Source: Methylococcaceae bacterium (GTDB lineage: Bacteria; Pseudomonadota; Gammaproteobacteria; Methylococcales; Methylomonadaceae). Taken from it: DNA of 50,656 bases. Where the stretch lies: the NCBI GenBank assembly GCA_021647585.1, contig JAKIUK010000026.1, positions 1-50,656 on the forward strand, in the 5' to 3' direction. Shown here piece by piece: positions 35,007 to 44,223 of this stretch. Within the stretch, counting starts at the first letter, position 1, and every line of letters begins with the position of its first letter. Position numbers and translations under genes: made by a program. The notes beneath the pieces are model-generated. The model saw only the letters and a list, made by a program, of their open reading frames with translations. It searched no databases and was not told the origin of the DNA.

Positions 35007-36296
35007 ATGTCATTTGATCAATTAGATTTATCCTCCCCTTTAATTCAAGCTATTGCTGAGCAGGGTTATGACAGACCTACGCCTGTGCAGGAGCAGGCTA
35101 TACCGTTAATTCTACAAGGGAAGGATATACTTGCGGGTGCACAGACAGGGACAGGTAAAACTGCGGGGTTTGCATTACCTTTATTACAACTCATATATAA
35201 TCAGCCCCTGGCAAATAAACCCCGTCCAATCAGGGCTTTAATACTAACACCTACACGTGAACTTGCTATGCAGGTGTATGAAAGTTTTAGAACTTATGGC
35301 AAACATATGCCTGTATTTTCTGAAGTTGTGTTTGGTGGCGTAAATATTCATACCCAAATTAAAAAACTTCAAAAGGGGGCGGATATTCTCGTGGCAACAC
35401 CAGGACGACTGCTAGATTTGATGTACCAAAAAAAAGTTGATTTATCACAGATACAATATTTTGTGCTGGATGAGGCTGATCGAATGCTGGACATGGGGTT
35501 TATTAAAGATATCCGAAAAGTAATAGCTGTGTTGCCTGATAAACGACAAAACCTGTTGTTTTCTGCAACTTATACCAAAGAAATTAAAACCCTTTCATCT
35601 CAGGTTTTGAATGATCCCGTAGAGGTTGCTGTAGCAAATGAAAATGTGGCTGCGGATAATATTTTCCAATCTGTTTATGCTATTAAAAAAGAATATAAAC
35701 GTGAATTACTTTCTTGGTTAATTGGCGATGGTAACTGGCAGCAGGTATTAGTTTTTGTTCGAACTAAACATGGCGCCGACCGCTTATGCAAACAATTGAT
35801 GAAAGACGGAGTTCGCTGTTCAGCATTGCACGGTGATAAAAGTCAGGGGGCTAGAAACAGAGCGCTAGAAAGTTTTAAAGCAGGTAAAGTAACTGCTTTA
35901 ATTGCGACCGATGTGGCTGCACGTGGGCTGGACATAAACCAGTTGCCTCATGTGGTTAATTTTGACCTGCCTGCCGTTGCAGAAGATTATATTCATCGTA
36001 TAGGGCGTACAGGAAGAGCGGGTGCTGAAGGTGAAGCTATATCCCTGGTCGCTACTGAAGAGGCGCATTTACTCTTTGCAATTGAGAAACTACTGAACAA
36101 ACAAATTCCTAGAATCGCTGATACCGGTTATGAATCAGTTTCGCTTAATGTTGATAAGAAAACAAAATCCAAACCTAAATCAAATAATAGAAATAGACGG
36201 CCTAAAAAAGGATATAAAACCCGCTCTAGATCTAATAGAGAGGGCTCCAGTCATAGCGGACGTAACCAGACAGGGGAAAGAAAAAAAAGGAAGTAA
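35007..36296 (+). CDS. rhlE: DEAD-box RNA helicase, RhlE type
   Basis: 429 residues from the ATG at 35007, which gives MSFDQLDLSSPLIQAIAEQG, aligned with the known RhlE N-terminus. The open frame extends 73 codons further 5', but that part comes from a MITE and is not native. Motifs: Q-motif PTPVQEQAIP, Walker A AQTGTGKT, PTRELAMQ, TPGRLLD, VLDEADRM, SAT, and in the second domain ATDVAARGLD and HRIGRTGRAG. The C-terminal 60 residues are Lys/Arg/Asn-rich and disordered, a typical RNA-binding tail. It should unwind short RNA duplexes in ribosome assembly or RNA decay. No clear ribosome binding site precedes the start. Confidence 0.92.
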   Translation: MSFDQLDLSSPLIQAIAEQGYDRPTPVQEQAIPLILQGKDILAGAQTGTGKTAGFALPLLQLIYNQPLANKPRPIRALILTPTRELAMQVYESFRTYGKHMPVFSEVVFGGVNIHTQIKKLQKGADILVATPGRLLDLMYQKKVDLSQIQYFVLDEADRMLDMGFIKDIRKVIAVLPDKRQNLLFSATYTKEIKTLSSQVLNDPVEVAVANENVAADNIFQSVYAIKKEYKRELLSWLIGDGNWQQVLVFVRTKHGADRLCKQLMKDGVRCSALHGDKSQGARNRALESFKAGKVTALIATDVAARGLDINQLPHVVNFDLPAVAEDYIHRIGRTGRAGAEGEAISLVATEEAHLLFAIEKLLNKQIPRIADTGYESVSLNVDKKTKSKPKSNNRNRRPKKGYKTRSRSNREGSSHSGRNQTGERKKRK

Positions 36297-36342
36297 CATT
36301 ACTACACCCTCAAAAAGCATTCTATCTCCTATTTAAAAATAT

Positions 36343-36862
36343 ATGACTATTAACCTATTGCAGGATACTCATAACCCATATTCGTGATTTTTATAGATAC
36401 TATCCATATAAATCAATAGTTTAAATTTTAAAAACTGTCCAGGTGGCACTACAAATTTTGTTTTTTTGTGTATATCGTTGGATTTCTGCAACTGACAATG
36501 AAAAATCAATGGCTTAGCGGTATTAAAGTCACGAAGATGGGTTAACTTTGATGTTTGTAGGTTAACTTCACAAACGGTGTTATTCCGAGCAACGGGAGGA
36601 GTCTTGAGTCTAAGTACAACTTTAGCAACAAGATTTCTCGGCAACACCGCTTCGCTGCTCCTGCGTTGTTCTACTACACACTATCCAGGTGTTATGCGTT
36701 ACCCTACTACATGTCGTCCATGGAAATATGTATTGCCCTACCTCCTGTATAAACCACAAGGAGGTGGTGAATGCAAATATTGCAAGGAGCATATATCTGT
36801 CCATACAAGTCGTCCCGTTGGATGAAATGGCAACTTATATAGAGTTTGGCCGTACAAAGTAT
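36343..36862 (+). repeat. Intergenic repeat R6, enlarged copy
   Basis: Starts ATGACTATTAACCTATTGC and resumes at about 36546 with TTGATGTTTGTAGGTTAACT, after about 170 bp of unrelated DNA. It then shows AACGGGAGGAGTCTTGAGTC, a GC-rich centre, and CGTCCCGTTGGATGAAATGG near the right end. The centre is longer than in R5 and carries an extra internal palindrome (ACCTCCTGTATAAACCACAA followed by GGAGGT). It fills the spacer between rhlE and the desaturase gene, where I see no coding frame of note. Confidence 0.65.
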
Positions 36863-36881
36863 ATTAGCCTTATAAAAAAAT

Positions 36882-38009
36882 TTATACGGCCTTTAACGGT
36901 TTTAGCATAGAAGTCCGGCCTACCATAATGTCCGTCGCTTTAAGCAGTCTTTTAAACACAGATTCCTGGCGATAAGTAATGCCATGTTTTTTACAAACTT
37001 CTACAACTTTAGGTTGCACATATTGATACTGGCTCAACGGAATATCTGGCCATAAATGATGTTCAATCTGATAATTTAACCAGCCATAAAAAAAGTCGTT
37101 AGCGTCTGATCCAGTGGGATAATTGACTGAGCCGAGAATCTGACGCAAATAAAACTCACCCCGGCCTTTACCTTTTTCCTCAAACATCATTACATCATCA
37201 CCCGCATGATTAGGGACGATCACCAAAAATGAGTGCATGTTGGTGAATATTTCTGCAAGCAGAGAGTTCAATAACACACTGATAGCGGCAAAACCACCTA
37301 ATGGTAAAAACAGCAAGGGTAACAACACGAATCGAAAACCAGCATACGGTAATATACTTTGAAACCATAAGCCCCGCCCCTGTTTAGTAAAAAGGCTCCA
37401 TGCGCCTTTTCGCGTCATTTCTGTTGGTTTTTCTCTTTTTTGACGTGCACTACTCAAGCATAATTCTTTATGTGTTCTCGGTGTGTAGTACATGATTTTC
37501 CAAATGGTAGTAAAAAATGCAATCATCACATAGCGTATCCACAGCGGGATTTTTGACTGTCTTAGCCAGTCCATATTGTGTTGTAAATGATCGGGATCCA
37601 GTTTTTCTCCCAGATTATAATGGTGTAATACATCATGTTCCTGATGCCAGCCAGCAGGTGTTATCCAGTCTGGCCAATCAATAAAACGCCGCCAACCTTG
37701 GGCAAATTTCTTACTGGTATAATGGGGTGGAATACCTGCAATTTTGTCATAGCCTTTATGTACCACAGGATGTGTCATTTGAGTCCAACGGGTAAAACTA
37801 CCCTGACTGATTAACAATGCAGAAATGGGGTTGGGGATGACCCATGCGGTTCCATAACCCAGTAAAGAACAGGCTCTACCCCAGCGTTCCATTTTAATTA
37901 AATGTTTAAAATCTTGTTCGCCTATACGTGATAATACATCTTTATGAATGGCATTTAAGTCTTTTGCCAATTGCTCTCTATCTACATTTTTATAACTATT
38001 TAAACTCAA
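36882..38009 (-). CDS. Membrane fatty acid desaturase
   Basis: 375 residues with four membrane segments in two pairs. The three histidine boxes that bind the di-iron centre are complete: H80-x3-H84, H122-x2-H125-x3-H129-H130, and Q-I-E-H317-H318 with an upstream NMHSFLVIVPNH stretch. It introduces a double bond into acyl chains of membrane lipids, with electrons from an unlinked donor; regiospecificity cannot be told. Translation starts at TTG (38009), supported by AGGAG six to seven bases upstream; the next in-frame ATG is 39 codons later. It is about 100 bp downstream of the anchor-protein gene on the same strand. Confidence 0.88.
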   Translation of the reverse strand: MSLNSYKNVDREQLAKDLNAIHKDVLSRIGEQDFKHLIKMERWGRACSLLGYGTAWVIPNPISALLISQGSFTRWTQMTHPVVHKGYDKIAGIPPHYTSKKFAQGWRRFIDWPDWITPAGWHQEHDVLHHYNLGEKLDPDHLQHNMDWLRQSKIPLWIRYVMIAFFTTIWKIMYYTPRTHKELCLSSARQKREKPTEMTRKGAWSLFTKQGRGLWFQSILPYAGFRFVLLPLLFLPLGGFAAISVLLNSLLAEIFTNMHSFLVIVPNHAGDDVMMFEEKGKGRGEFYLRQILGSVNYPTGSDANDFFYGWLNYQIEHHLWPDIPLSQYQYVQPKVVEVCKKHGITYRQESVFKRLLKATDIMVGRTSMLKPLKAV

Positions 38010-38116
38010 ACCTTGCTCCTGTAATAAGGATAATTTAATCTTCGTAGGTGAAGTATGGGTTTCAGTTGTCGCTGCCGAAATTCAAGTGTAAATTAACTTG
38101 AATTAGAGCGGTCAAC

Positions 38117-38728
38117 TTACATCAAACCGAGTACTTTATAATTGCCCCGGGTTTTCAAAATAATTTTTACAGTTTGCGTGGATTTGTTTTCCCAATACCA
38201 ACCATGCGATCCAGTAAAAGGTACTACAAGTGTTCCGCTGAACTGACTCTGAGTGCTCTCTTTAAAACTTTTAAAATAGCCGGTTTTATCGCCTTCAGGT
38301 TCACCATGGAAGTCAAAATATAACGGTATCCCTGCCGTATCCCATACGAACTCAAGTTTTTCACCTTTACTGAGATAAAACTTATATTCCAGACCTTTTC
38401 CGGCAGCAATGGGTATAGTTACAGTATCCTTCCATAGCTCAGAGTGGGTATGCTCATGCCCCTGTTCATGATTATGCGCGTGATTGTCAATTTTCTCAGT
38501 GCTTACACGTGTATTGCCACTCTCGGGACAGTTAATAATTGTTGGCGTTATTGAAGCTTCAGCAGTCTGTGAGAGTACTGTTAATCCTAATGTTTTACCT
38601 AAACCCGTCGGGTCAATATTATATTCAGCCGGTAGCACGGCAATAATCAAAACAACAGCGGCTAACAGGGTTGAGGTAAAGCAGGCTAAAATCAATGACC
38701 TAACAGAAGCTTTAGGGATAGTATTCAT
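38117..38728 (-). CDS. His-rich single-pass 'transmembrane anchor' protein
   Basis: 203 residues. The N-terminal membrane helix (ILACFTSTLLAAVVLIIAVL) is followed by PAEYNIDPTGLGKTLGLT, a stretch shared with proteins annotated as transmembrane anchor proteins in metal-resistance loci. Then comes a histidine-rich loop, HAHNHEQGHEHTHSE (about 85-98), which should bind metal ions, and a beta-rich periplasmic domain with YFDFHGEPEGD and GSHGWYWEN. It starts two bases from the HupE/UreJ stop, so the two are one operon. The His-rich loop beside a metal-transporter-like gene suggests periplasmic metal handling (Ni, Co, Zn or Cu); that is inference. Confidence 0.75.
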   Translation of the reverse strand: MNTIPKASVRSLILACFTSTLLAAVVLIIAVLPAEYNIDPTGLGKTLGLTVLSQTAEASITPTIINCPESGNTRVSTEKIDNHAHNHEQGHEHTHSELWKDTVTIPIAAGKGLEYKFYLSKGEKLEFVWDTAGIPLYFDFHGEPEGDKTGYFKSFKESTQSQFSGTLVVPFTGSHGWYWENKSTQTVKIILKTRGNYKVLGLM

Positions 38729-38730
38729 AA

Positions 38731-39423
38731 TTATAGGGAAGTGAAATAGCCCGTTAATTGATAGCCCAACAAGACCAGGCCTCCAGACATTAAAAGCGTA
38801 TTCGAGGTAGTAGAAAAAGTAAAATAGCTATTATGTCGGCGCCAAAAACCAAGAAATGTAAGAATAAAAAGTAATGCAATAAGTTGACCTATCTCAACAC
38901 CCACGTTAAAAGCTAACATATTAGTAATTAGATTTTCTTGAGGTAAGGCAAAGTCTTGTAATTTTGTCGCCAAACCAAAGCCATGAAATAGACCAAAAAA
39001 TAATACTGCAATTTTTGTATTCGGTTGAATACCGAATAATTGTTTAAACCCGCCAAGATTATCAAATCCCTTGTAAATAATAGAAAATGCAATAACTGCA
39101 TCTATCAAATATACATTGATATTGATATGATTTAGCACGCCAAATAACAAGGTTAAACTATGGCCCAGAGTAAAAAGGCTGACATAGATAAAAATATCAC
39201 GGCTACGGAACAGGAAAAAAATGACGCCTACTAAAAAAAGCAGATGGTCATATCCGGTCACCATATGTTTGGCACCTATATAAAGGAAAGGACCAATCGC
39301 AGAACCCTGAGTGGTGGTCAAGAAATGTGCGGTTTTACTGTCAACACCATGTGCAAAGCAACTAACATTAAAGGCTAATAATAGCCCAATGAAAAATATG
39401 TTCTTTTGCTGTATTAGATGCAT
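38731..39423 (-). CDS. HupE/UreJ-family membrane protein
   Basis: 230 residues with a signal sequence (FIGLLLAFNVSCFA) followed by HG, then six or so membrane helices. Family motifs: GAKHMVTGYDHLLFLVGVIF (His and Asp as likely metal ligands), FTLGHSLTL, and LFHGFGLA. HupE/UreJ proteins are nickel or cobalt permeases; this is the shorter HupE/UreJ_2 subgroup whose substrate is less certain. No hydrogenase or urease gene is in the window, so a general metal role is as likely. It is the first gene of the operon with the His-rich anchor protein and is divergent from recB. Confidence 0.82.
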   Translation of the reverse strand: MHLIQQKNIFFIGLLLAFNVSCFAHGVDSKTAHFLTTTQGSAIGPFLYIGAKHMVTGYDHLLFLVGVIFFLFRSRDIFIYVSLFTLGHSLTLLFGVLNHININVYLIDAVIAFSIIYKGFDNLGGFKQLFGIQPNTKIAVLFFGLFHGFGLATKLQDFALPQENLITNMLAFNVGVEIGQLIALLFILTFLGFWRRHNSYFTFSTTSNTLLMSGGLVLLGYQLTGYFTSL

Positions 39424-39604
39424 AATGGAATGAGATTACAGGTAAACCATTCTATACTATCATTCATACACTAATTTTCTTATATAAATTTAGCGAAAAG
39501 CATTTTTTTATAATTACAATTTATATCTGAACAAAAAAACTATTGCTATCACTGTTGATTATTGAGTCAATGAGAGTACTTTGAAAAGTCACTAAATATT
39601 ATTG

Positions 39605-42600
39605 ATGATTAAAACGACAAAAAATTTTAACCCGATTGAGACTGCATTATTAACAGGTATTAACCTGATTGAAGCCAGCGCAGGGACAGGAAAAACCTAT
39701 GCCATTGCAATGTTGGTTGTGCGTTTTGTAGTTGAACAAAAACTGGATATCAAGCAGATACTGGTTGTGACTTTTACCAAAGCGGCCACGGAAGAATTAA
39801 AGGACAGAATACGCAATCGTTTAGTTGAAACACGACTGACCTTATTAAAAGAAAATCCTAAGGTCGATGAAAATATAAAGCAATGGCTGCAAAACCTGGC
39901 TATAGAAAAAGATCAAATTATACAACGCCTGAATAACGCATTACTGGATATAGACCAGGCTGGAATTTTTACCATTCATGGGTTTTGCCAGCGCATTTTA
40001 GCTGAACATGCTTTAGAAAGTGGACAGCTATTTGATGCTGAATTAATGGGGGATATATCAATCATCAAGCAAGCCAGTTCAGATGATTTTTGGCGTAAAC
40101 AAATTTATCAGCGATCCGCATGGGAAGCTGCTTTGTTAACTGCGCAGTATCAAACTCCCGATCAATTATTAGCCAGTGTCGACTTTATATCTCCTGATCT
40201 CACGATTATTCCTGAATATGAAGACCTGGATCAAAAGTTGGTCGAATTAAAACAGATAATAAGTGATAACAAGGATAAAATTATTTCATCTCTGCAAGGC
40301 ATACAAGAAAAACTAGATGACGGGAAATTCAAAGCAAGTTTTAGTGACAATTTTGACAATAATTGTGAAAACATGATCGCCTGGTTCGATGAAAATAACA
40401 ATTCCACACCTGATTTTTCCTTATTCACAAACCACGGCTTAAGTGCAGCCTTAAATGGCCATAAATTTAAAAAAAGTAAAGCCAATCCACTTTCCAGCAA
40501 TGAACAAAAAATAGCCTATATTGATTCAATAGCATTTGATCCTGCATTTTTTGAACAACTTGATTCGGCAATAGAAAATATTTGCCTAGCTTTCCGTCGT
40601 TCATTGCTGCAAACGCTGGCCGAGGATGTTAATAAAAGATTACAACAACTGAATGTTTTATCTTTTGATGATTTAATAACGCGTCTTGTTACTGCATTAC
40701 AAGGTAAAAAAGGCCAGAATTTACGCCAGGAAATTCAACAGCGTTATCTGGCGGCAATGATTGATGAATTTCAAGATACTGACCAAAACCAATGGTTTAT
40801 TTTCTCTACTCTATTTAACTCGACTGCACATTTTCTATATTTAATTGGTGATCCTAAGCAAGCCATCTACAAATTTAGGGGGGCTGATATACAGTCTTAC
40901 TTTGCAGCAAAAAAACAAGCCGATCATCACTACAGCCTGGGCTATAATTGGCGATCACATCCGCTACTGGTCGAAGGTATCAATACATTATTTGGTTCTA
41001 ATAAGGCCTTTTTATCTGAAGAGTTGCAATTTAATGCTGTCAGTGCAGCATTAACACAAGAAGAAGGTGCTTTATTGAAGAAAGGTAAGTCTCTGGCTCC
41101 TCTGGTTTTATGGCAACTAGAAAAAAGTGAAAATGAAATCTGGACATCGACAAAGGCTGCGAGTGAAATAAAAACAGCCGTTGTCAATGAAATATTGGAT
41201 TTATTGACGATTGATTTCTCGCTGTCAAATAAAGCTATACACCCCAAAGACATCGCTATTTTAGTCAGAAGTAATCCGCAGGCAAAAGAATATCAACAGG
41301 CTTTAAATCAAGCGGGTATTACCGCTGTTATAAATAGTAAAGAATCCGTTTTTTCTTCTGTAGAAGCAGTGGATTTATACACGCTATTACAGGCCGTAGC
41401 TCAACCTGCAAATATTACGTTACTTAAACAGGCGCTTACCCAATGTGGTTTTAATCTGGATGGTCAACTGCTATTTCAGATAGTAAACGATGAAGTAGCC
41501 ATGGACAGTTACCTGTCACGTTTCCAGATGTATCAACAAGATTGGCAAAGAAAAGGCTTAATGGCGATGATGCAGAGATTGCTGAACGAAGAAAATTTCT
41601 TGCCTCATATTTCAAAACATAAATTTGCTGAAAGACGTATTACCAACCTGCAGCATTGTATTGAATTAGTACAACAAGCAGCAATTGAAGAACATTTAGG
41701 CATTAATAAGACACTGGATTGGTTACATCATAATATTTTACGCTCCACATCCGCTTATACAACATCTGACGAGCAACAACTTCGGCTGGAAAGTGATGAT
41801 GACGCAGTCAAAATAATCACTATGCATAGCTCAAAAGGTTTGGAATTTGCTATCGTTTTTTGCCCATTTCTTTGGCAACGAGGAAATCGTTTAAATCAGG
41901 AGCAATCTGTTATTAAATGTCAGGAAAATGGAAAAATGATTGCAGATATAGGCTCGGATGACTTTGAAAAACATCGCCAAATAGCTTTAACAGAAGAGTT
42001 AGAGGAAGATCTGAGGGTTTTTTATGTTGCGGTGACTCGTGCAAAATATCGCTGCTATATTAATTGGGCTGACGTGCGTACAAAAACTAAAGCCAACGAT
42101 TCAGCCATGGCCTATTTACTCAATTTTTCTTCATCTGACTTTGCGCAGCAACAAGAAAAACTTATGAAATATAGTAATACACAACCCTCCGTATTTGAAT
42201 ACAGATTATTGGAAACTGAACAGGAAGTAAAAAAAACCTGGCGAGCACAATTGTTAGCCAGTGAATTAAGCTATAAAAAAACACTACGCTCACTTTATAG
42301 CTACTGGCAAATGAGCAGTTATACGGCCTTATCTTCCTTAACGATACATGACACACCGGAACTACCTGATGATAAAGCAAGGGAAGACACGATAACTAAT
42401 GCGGCTGAAGCGAACAAGCATGAATTACCTCGTGGTACACATACCGGTAACGTAATTCATGATTTATTAGAAAATATTCCATTCCACATCCTGGCTGAAG
42501 ACAATGATATTAGCCTGCAACGTGATAGGTCTTGTCAGCGTTATGGTTTAAAGACTGAATCACCTGAACTAATTGATCGTTTACTAAGAAATACAGTTAA

Positions 42601-43111
42601 CACCCCATTATCAACAGAAGCTGATAGCTTTAGTCTAAAGCAGCTACATGAACAACAATGCCTTAAAGAAATGCCATTTTATCTATCGATGAAAACAATG
42701 GATGTTAGACAAATTAATCATATATTAAAAGATTCACCAGCCTATCAACCCTTATCTGAAAAAACACTTTGTGGTTATTTAACTGGGTTTATTGATTTGA
42801 TTTGTGAGTTCAAGGGCAAATATTATGTGATGGATTACAAATCAAATAGTCTGGAAACATACCAGCAGGAAAATTTGATTCTGGCTATGCGCGAACACAA
42901 CTACGGATTGCAGTATTGGATGTATACATTGGTTTTACATCGATATTTGAAAAATAGGTTAACGGGATATAGCTATAAGGCGAATTTTGGCGGTGTAAAG
43001 TATTTGTTTGTAAGAGGAATGAATCAAAACCAGGAAAATAGTGGAGTTTATCAAACTTTACCGGAACAAGAGCAAGTCGAACAATTAGCCAGGCTGTTTC
43101 TAACTGAATAA
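39605..43111 (+). CDS. recB: Exodeoxyribonuclease V beta subunit (RecB)
   Basis: 1168 residues from the ATG at 39605 (a TTG one codon earlier is in frame). UvrD-type helicase motifs: Walker A IEASAGTGKTYAIA, MIDEFQDTDQ, LIGDPKQAIYKFRGAD, MHSSKGLEFAIVF and RVFYVAVTRAKYR. The C-terminal RecB nuclease keeps the metal site GFIDLICEFKGKYYVMDYKS and YGLQYWMYTL. As part of RecBCD it unwinds and degrades double-strand ends and loads RecA. No recC or recD is adjacent: upstream is a divergent membrane operon, downstream about 370 bp of non-coding DNA. This separation from its partners is uncommon. Length is near the 1180 of E. coli RecB. Confidence 0.92.
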   Translation: MIKTTKNFNPIETALLTGINLIEASAGTGKTYAIAMLVVRFVVEQKLDIKQILVVTFTKAATEELKDRIRNRLVETRLTLLKENPKVDENIKQWLQNLAIEKDQIIQRLNNALLDIDQAGIFTIHGFCQRILAEHALESGQLFDAELMGDISIIKQASSDDFWRKQIYQRSAWEAALLTAQYQTPDQLLASVDFISPDLTIIPEYEDLDQKLVELKQIISDNKDKIISSLQGIQEKLDDGKFKASFSDNFDNNCENMIAWFDENNNSTPDFSLFTNHGLSAALNGHKFKKSKANPLSSNEQKIAYIDSIAFDPAFFEQLDSAIENICLAFRRSLLQTLAEDVNKRLQQLNVLSFDDLITRLVTALQGKKGQNLRQEIQQRYLAAMIDEFQDTDQNQWFIFSTLFNSTAHFLYLIGDPKQAIYKFRGADIQSYFAAKKQADHHYSLGYNWRSHPLLVEGINTLFGSNKAFLSEELQFNAVSAALTQEEGALLKKGKSLAPLVLWQLEKSENEIWTSTKAASEIKTAVVNEILDLLTIDFSLSNKAIHPKDIAILVRSNPQAKEYQQALNQAGITAVINSKESVFSSVEAVDLYTLLQAVAQPANITLLKQALTQCGFNLDGQLLFQIVNDEVAMDSYLSRFQMYQQDWQRKGLMAMMQRLLNEENFLPHISKHKFAERRITNLQHCIELVQQAAIEEHLGINKTLDWLHHNILRSTSAYTTSDEQQLRLESDDDAVKIITMHSSKGLEFAIVFCPFLWQRGNRLNQEQSVIKCQENGKMIADIGSDDFEKHRQIALTEELEEDLRVFYVAVTRAKYRCYINWADVRTKTKANDSAMAYLLNFSSSDFAQQQEKLMKYSNTQPSVFEYRLLETEQEVKKTWRAQLLASELSYKKTLRSLYSYWQMSSYTALSSLTIHDTPELPDDKAREDTITNAAEANKHELPRGTHTGNVIHDLLENIPFHILAEDNDISLQRDRSCQRYGLKTESPELIDRLLRNTVNTPLSTEADSFSLKQLHEQQCLKEMPFYLSMKTMDVRQINHILKDSPAYQPLSEKTLCGYLTGFIDLICEFKGKYYVMDYKSNSLETYQQENLILAMREHNYGLQYWMYTLVLHRYLKNRLTGYSYKANFGGVKYLFVRGMNQNQENSGVYQTLPEQEQVEQLARLFLTE

Positions 43112-43120
43112 AAAGGGACT

Positions 43121-43145
43121 TTACTTGGCAAAGCTTGCCAGGTAA
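43121..43145 (+). terminator. Hairpin after recB
   Basis: TTACTTGGCAA pairs with TTGCCAGGTAA around a three-base loop, ten bases after the recB stop, with one G-T pair. It is followed by A-rich rather than T-rich DNA, so it is not a classic intrinsic terminator on this strand. Confidence 0.45.
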
Positions 43146-43325
43146 AAAAAATAAAAAAATCGCAAGTTTGTGAGCTATTTCACAGAATCTGGAAAACGTG
43201 TGATATGACGTATTCAATATAGTGTATATAACATATTATATCTTTTTGATATGCCAAAAACACGTTTTATAAGGAAATACAGTAGGCTAAAGGTTATACA
43301 AAGCAAGACATATGCCATTTCTAGC

Positions 43326-43351
43326 GTCATTTTGTCACGCGTCAAAATGAC
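43326..43351. repeat. Perfect 9-bp inverted repeat
   Basis: GTCATTTTG and CAAAATGAC are separated by TCACGCGT. It lies upstream of the leader of the M41-like protease gene and could be an operator or a cruciform. Confidence 0.55.
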
Positions 43352-43446
43352 ACATGTTCAAGTAGCATCTTGCTGATTACACTATAACCAACTCTTGTGT
43401 ATACGCTCCCGTTTATGGGAAAAGAGTTTACTGAGTCCTTCCTCTC

Positions 43447-43474
43447 ATGCGGTCAGAAGTGGCCGCATTTTTTT
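43447..43474 (+). terminator. Intrinsic terminator in the leader of the M41-like gene
   Basis: ATGCGGTC and GGCCGCAT pair around AGAAGT (one G-T pair) and are followed by seven T. The ribosome binding site GGAG begins at the next base, 43475, and the gene starts at 43485. This is the layout of a transcriptional attenuator, or else the end of a small RNA of about 80 nt starting near 43390 after TATAAC (43383-43388). No known riboswitch is recognised. Confidence 0.7.
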
Positions 43475-43484
43475 GGAGATAGTT

Positions 43485-44135
43485 ATGCATCGGAATTATC
43501 ATTCTAATTATTCGAGTATTCAAAACCATCGCGATCTAAAGCTTCATACGGCTTTTCATGAAGCGGGCCATGCAGCAAGTATTTATTTAGGAAATAAAAA
43601 AAAGAATTTACCCCCTGTTTTTTTTCAAATACAGATTAGAAACAATGCTAATTCGGATAGTCCGTTTTTTGCAAAAGTTATAGATGGTCGATTAATTCAA
43701 AACCTACCCATTGCAGGACTTGATAATATTCATGACTTAACCATGAAAGAGAGACAGAATTACCAGTGTGCTTATGAAGCAGACATTATTAATTTGCTCG
43801 TTGGCCCTTTAGCAGAAGCTAAATATGTCTCAATTCGTGATGATGAAGCATTGAATTTTAATCTGCTTAACACACATGCTCTAAATTTCTATGGTGGTTC
43901 TTACGACGTAGAAAATGCATATTCTTATCTTGAATATTTCATACATTCAGAGAAGCAAAGAGAAGAAAAAATGCTTGAACTATTTACTCAAGCCTATCTG
44001 TTTATAGAGAATAGACAAAACTGGAAATGCATCCTCAATCTGGCACATTATATTTTAGATAGTGAAAAGGATGTTCTGTCTTGTGAAGAAGCGAAAGAAA
44101 TTATAGATCAGTGTTTAGGTGGTCTGACGAAATAA
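43485..44135 (+). CDS. Stand-alone M41-like zinc metalloprotease domain
   Basis: 216 residues from the ATG at 43485, chosen because GGAG is six bases upstream; a longer frame to 43395 would include the terminator. The zinc motif H25-E-A-G-H29 (FHEAGHAASIYLG) and the later LLVGPLAEAKYVS resemble the FtsH (M41) protease domain, where the third ligand follows later. There is no AAA ATPase domain and no membrane segment, so energy-dependent unfolding is not expected. It may be a small peptidase or a degenerate, regulatory relative. Its transcript begins with a probable attenuator hairpin. Neighbours (recB upstream, DNA glycosylase downstream on the other strand) do not suggest a pathway. Confidence 0.7.
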   Translation: MHRNYHSNYSSIQNHRDLKLHTAFHEAGHAASIYLGNKKKNLPPVFFQIQIRNNANSDSPFFAKVIDGRLIQNLPIAGLDNIHDLTMKERQNYQCAYEADIINLLVGPLAEAKYVSIRDDEALNFNLLNTHALNFYGGSYDVENAYSYLEYFIHSEKQREEKMLELFTQAYLFIENRQNWKCILNLAHYILDSEKDVLSCEEAKEIIDQCLGGLTK

Positions 44136-44168
44136 TGTTACCCATCTTACGTGTCTTTTTGCTCCCGA

Positions 44169-44223
44169 CTAAACGATCTCAATCGTTACATAAAATAACA
44201 ATGCGCTTCTTGAGATCGTTTAG
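44169..44223. repeat. Long inverted repeat, 14-bp perfect arms
   Basis: CTAAACGATCTCAA (44169-44182) and TTGAGATCGTTTAG (44210-44223) enclose 27 bases; pairing continues three or four bases outward with one mismatch (CCGA / CCGG side). It lies between two convergent genes and could terminate both, though no T run follows. An IS- or REP-type hairpin is the alternative. An open frame across it (44111-44302) is not credible. Confidence 0.7.

Noticed and set aside
36577..36910. Several 60-80 codon frames between rhlE and the desaturase gene
   Set aside because: They lie in repeat R6 on both strands and share no family features.
43357..43388. Promoter TTCAAG...TATAAC before the leader RNA
   Set aside because: The spacer would be 20 bp, too long for a confident sigma-70 promoter, so it is not listed as a feature.
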